A stretch of 16,570 bases of DNA from JAIVJM01 sp035761505 (GTDB lineage Bacteria; Acidobacteriota; Blastocatellia; Pyrinomonadales; Pyrinomonadaceae). Below, piece by piece: positions 15,901 through 16,570 of the stretch (positions within the stretch are counted from its first letter, which is position 1; every line of letters starts with the position of its first letter). Location: positions 1-16,570 of the forward strand of contig DASTQX010000338.1 of NCBI GenBank assembly GCA_035761505.1, read 5' to 3'. The position numbers and the translations under genes are program-made. The notes beneath the pieces are model-generated. The model searched no databases. It was not told the DNA's origin and saw only the letters and a program-made list of their open reading frames with translations.

Positions 15901-16144
15901 CCTGCGCACCTTCGACCTGTCGGCGATTAAGAACACCCGCTTCCCGCTGCTCGGCGAGAACACGACTCTCCAGTTCCGCATCGAAGCCTTCAACCTCTTC
16001 AACCGCGCGAACTTCGCCCCGCCCGCGCTCACCGCCTTCGTCGGCGCGGCGGACAACGAGCAGGTACTCTCGACCTTCGGGCGCATCCGCTCGACCGTCA
16101 CCTCTTCGAGGCAGATTCAGCTCGGCGTGCGGCTGACGTTTTAG
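12953..16144 (+). CDS. Second Oar-like TonB-dependent receptor with carboxypeptidase-regulatory-like domain
   Basis: The product has 1,063 residues. The signal peptide covers 1-31 (basic N-terminus, Ile/Leu/Phe/Val core, SVRA|Q). Residues ~34-115 are the CarboxypepD_reg-like beta-sandwich (LTGEVRDSSGAVIAGATV, then EGRYTFPALPVGAYEV). A strand of the DETVTVTEE type, reminiscent of a TonB box, leads into the plug with ELPLNGRNYTDLAFLQPGV and YLLDGTPQNDF. The rest is barrel, closing on V-R-L-T-F. Cys340 and Cys350 sit close together and may form a loop disulfide. It shares the GSLYEFHRN-x-x-x-DARNFF segment and overall plan with the divergent receptor at 9509-12703, but the two barrels differ widely, so they probably see different ligands. 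The only ribosome-like GGAG lies 14 nt before the ATG, an unusually long gap; no better start exists nearby. Ligand unknown. Confidence 0.92.
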   Translation: MRFKLCPPRLAGKSISLIFVLFFVLAASVRAQTTSTLTGEVRDSSGAVIAGATVRAKNLETGSTRQVVSDDEGRYTFPALPVGAYEVRAEKGGFTHKVFERILLTVNETVTLDIPLAVASVDETVTVTEEAALVNTETPELSYLVGERAIRELPLNGRNYTDLAFLQPGVVAYSHRDTGSVVAHGTGISINGQDPRSNVYLLDGTPQNDFTNGPAGSAAGTVLGVETIREFRVETNAYSAEFGRNSGGQINAISKSGTNQFHGSLYEFHRNDNFDARNFFDPEEKPEFKRNQFGASIGGPIDRDRLFFFAGFEALRENLGRSIRTFVPDLDARQGILTRCAVTPAAGGACPEASIIRETVTVNPSVRPYLDEFPLPNTGPSRVVGNLAAHVFNFNQRVNQNFFQTRLDYNRSDRDQFFARYTFDDADQELPTDYPQFPRTFLSRNQFFTAEYRQTLSASTLNTFRFGFGRTHIGQNVAANTTQELQPFVPGRELTGNIDIGGFPRFGPQTSGNLRLTQNVFSFEHGLVHSRGRHLIKAGALAERYQDNMVNPTFGNGIFVFPGIRQFVLGTPVRFIGLTPEGALDRYWRFTLLGFYVQDTMRVTPRLSLNAGLRYEFTTMPVDINGRDSALPNLTDRAPTVGPLYRNPTHKNFGPRVGFAWDVMGDGKTSVRGGYGIYFNTNNQQNLIVTVTNPPATPRPVVANPSFPVPNFTGSISIRPVQFDLNNPYLQVWNLNVQRELWFDTVMTIGYAGSRGVHLLRSSDVNTTVPVIRADGTPFFPAGRPRPNTAFTTIELKSSDGNSWYNALIFEVRKRFTRGLSAQSSYTFSRNIDTTQASTFFSDATNGTTSAMPEFPGLNYNKGLADFHAKHNWVVNFTWVLPFAEGMSGVAGTLLDGWQLSGIGHARSGNPLTVFVQNNRSRSQWAPSVGPGIGLDRPGLADGFTHETAVTGDPDGYFVPEAFVLQPAGTLGALGRGTFIGPNLRTFDLSAIKNTRFPLLGENTTLQFRIEAFNLFNRANFAPPALTAFVGAADNEQVLSTFGRIRSTVTSSRQIQLGVRLTF

Positions 16145-16161
16145 TAACGGATGATTGGTGA

Positions 16162-16218
16162 AGGGTAAATGTCTGAAAGCCGCTGCCTCTTCACCATTCA
16201 CCATTCACCATTTACCCT
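16162..16218. repeat. Heptamer repeat tract forming a hairpin after the receptor gene
   Basis: Four tandem heptamers, TTCACCA three times then TTTACCC, fill 16190-16217. AGGGTAAATG (16162-16171) is the exact reverse complement of CATTTACCCT (16209-16218), giving a 10-bp stem. GGTGAA at 16157-16162 can also pair with any of the TTCACC units. The GGGTAAA theme is shared with the hairpin at 7304-7397. Position between two co-directional genes suggests a transcript end or stabiliser. Confidence 0.7.
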
Positions 16219-16233
16219 CTTTGAGGAATCCGA

Positions 16234-16570
16234 ATGCTCTGGATCATCTTCGCCCTCGGCGCGGCGCTCGCGTGGGGGCTCTACGGGCCGGTGTTGCATC
16301 AGGGACAGGTGCAGCTCGGCAACCCCTTGCGCGCGCTGCTGTGTGTCGGCGTCGCTTACTTTCTTATCGGGGTTCTGGTGCCGGTCGTGAGCCTCTCGAC
16401 GCAGGGCGGTTTGGCGGACGGCTTCACGACGCGGGGCGCGACCGCCGCGACCATCGGCGGCGGCGCGGCGCAGGGCGGCGTTCAGCAGGCGCGCGATGCG
16501 TTCCGCCGTCGCGCGGCCGTAGACGTCCGTCGCCCACTCCAGGGACAGGCCCAGCCAGCCCTCTTCCTCG
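16234..16570 (+). CDS. EamA/DMT-like membrane protein, 5' part only, frame doubtful after ~16,450
   Basis: The frame opens at an ATG with GAGGAA (16223-16228) 5 nt upstream and stays open to the window edge. The first ~60 residues hold two membrane helices, ~3-21 (WIIFALGAALAWGLYGPVL) and ~33-53 (LRALLCVGVAYFLIGVLVP). The A-W-G-x-Y-G-P pattern resembles the first helix of drug/metabolite-transporter (EamA-like) proteins; this match is from memory and weak. After about residue 72 the translation turns into an Ala/Gln/Arg-rich string with no membrane character, where a third helix would be expected. Codon choice there also changes, with more T- and A-ending codons. The frame may therefore be interrupted by a rearrangement or an assembly join near 16,440-16,475. 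Confidence 0.5.
   Translation, partial: MLWIIFALGAALAWGLYGPVLHQGQVQLGNPLRALLCVGVAYFLIGVLVPVVSLSTQGGLADGFTTRGATAATIGGGAAQGGVQQARDAFRRRAAVDVRRPLQGQAQPALFL
16465..16569 (-). other. Fragment resembling the C-terminal end of an NRPS condensation domain
   Basis: Read from the right edge leftwards, the minus strand encodes EEEGWLGLSLEWATDVYGR followed by ATAERIARLLNAAL. This resembles the end of nonribosomal-peptide condensation domains (pattern L-x-x-x-L-E-Y-x-T-D-L-F-x-x-x-T-A-E-R-x-A-x-x-x-x-x-L-L). Almost all third codon positions are G or C, and all leucines use CTG, unlike the CTC-rich genes elsewhere in the window. Likeness ends near 16,465, where the frame runs antisense into the membrane-protein gene without a stop. 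Too short to be certain. Confidence 0.35.

Noticed and set aside
16190..16217. Possible small CRISPR array
   Set aside because: Repeats are 7 bases and directly abutting, with no spacers; this is a short tandem repeat.

Overview
The window looks like a chromosomal segment from a G+C-rich Gram-negative bacterium, most likely an acidobacterium (Blastocatellia-like). That placement is inferred. It rests on two outer-membrane receptors of about 1,060 residues that start with a carboxypeptidase-regulatory-like domain (the Oar-like TonB-dependent receptor type that is abundant in Acidobacteriota), on several PQQ-like beta-propeller proteins with the N-terminal W-x-x-[WF]-R-G-P-type signature, and on short-repeat hairpins between genes. 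Nearly every gene encodes an exported or membrane protein. No tRNA, rRNA, transposase, phage gene or CRISPR array was seen.

Layout. (1) Positions 1-1388, minus strand: a secreted PQQ-like propeller protein that runs off the left edge. (2) 1389-1794: a divergent intergenic region with a promoter for each side. (3) 1795-7299, plus strand: a co-directional run of an exported ankyrin/DUF3471-like protein, two tandem paralogous secreted propellers, and an inner-membrane propeller with two transmembrane helices. (4) 7304-7397: a very long hairpin made of octamer repeats, lying between converging genes. (5) 12703 down to 7403, minus strand: a likely operon of TonB-dependent receptor, propeller lipoprotein and Tat-exported intradiol ring-cleavage dioxygenase. 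(6) 12704-12952: a second divergent promoter region. (7) 12953-16144, plus strand: a second Oar-like receptor. (8) 16234 onward: the start of an EamA/DMT-like membrane protein whose reading frame appears to break down near 16,450. The final ~100 bases read better on the minus strand, as the end of an NRPS condensation domain.

How the parts may work together. Five beta-propellers of one family lie within 9.5 kb. They carry different export signals: Sec signal peptide, lipobox, or double inner-membrane anchor. A receptor, a lipoprotein propeller and an exported catechol dioxygenase share one transcription unit, which suggests an envelope-located module acting on an aromatic (catechol-type) compound. 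That function is a hypothesis. The clearest regulatory signal is a 22-bp tandem element (two 11-bp units) found upstream of both minus-strand promoters, at 1558-1579 and 12806-12827. In both places it sits exactly 17 bp from a near-consensus -10 box, so the left-hand propeller gene and the receptor operon are probably co-regulated.
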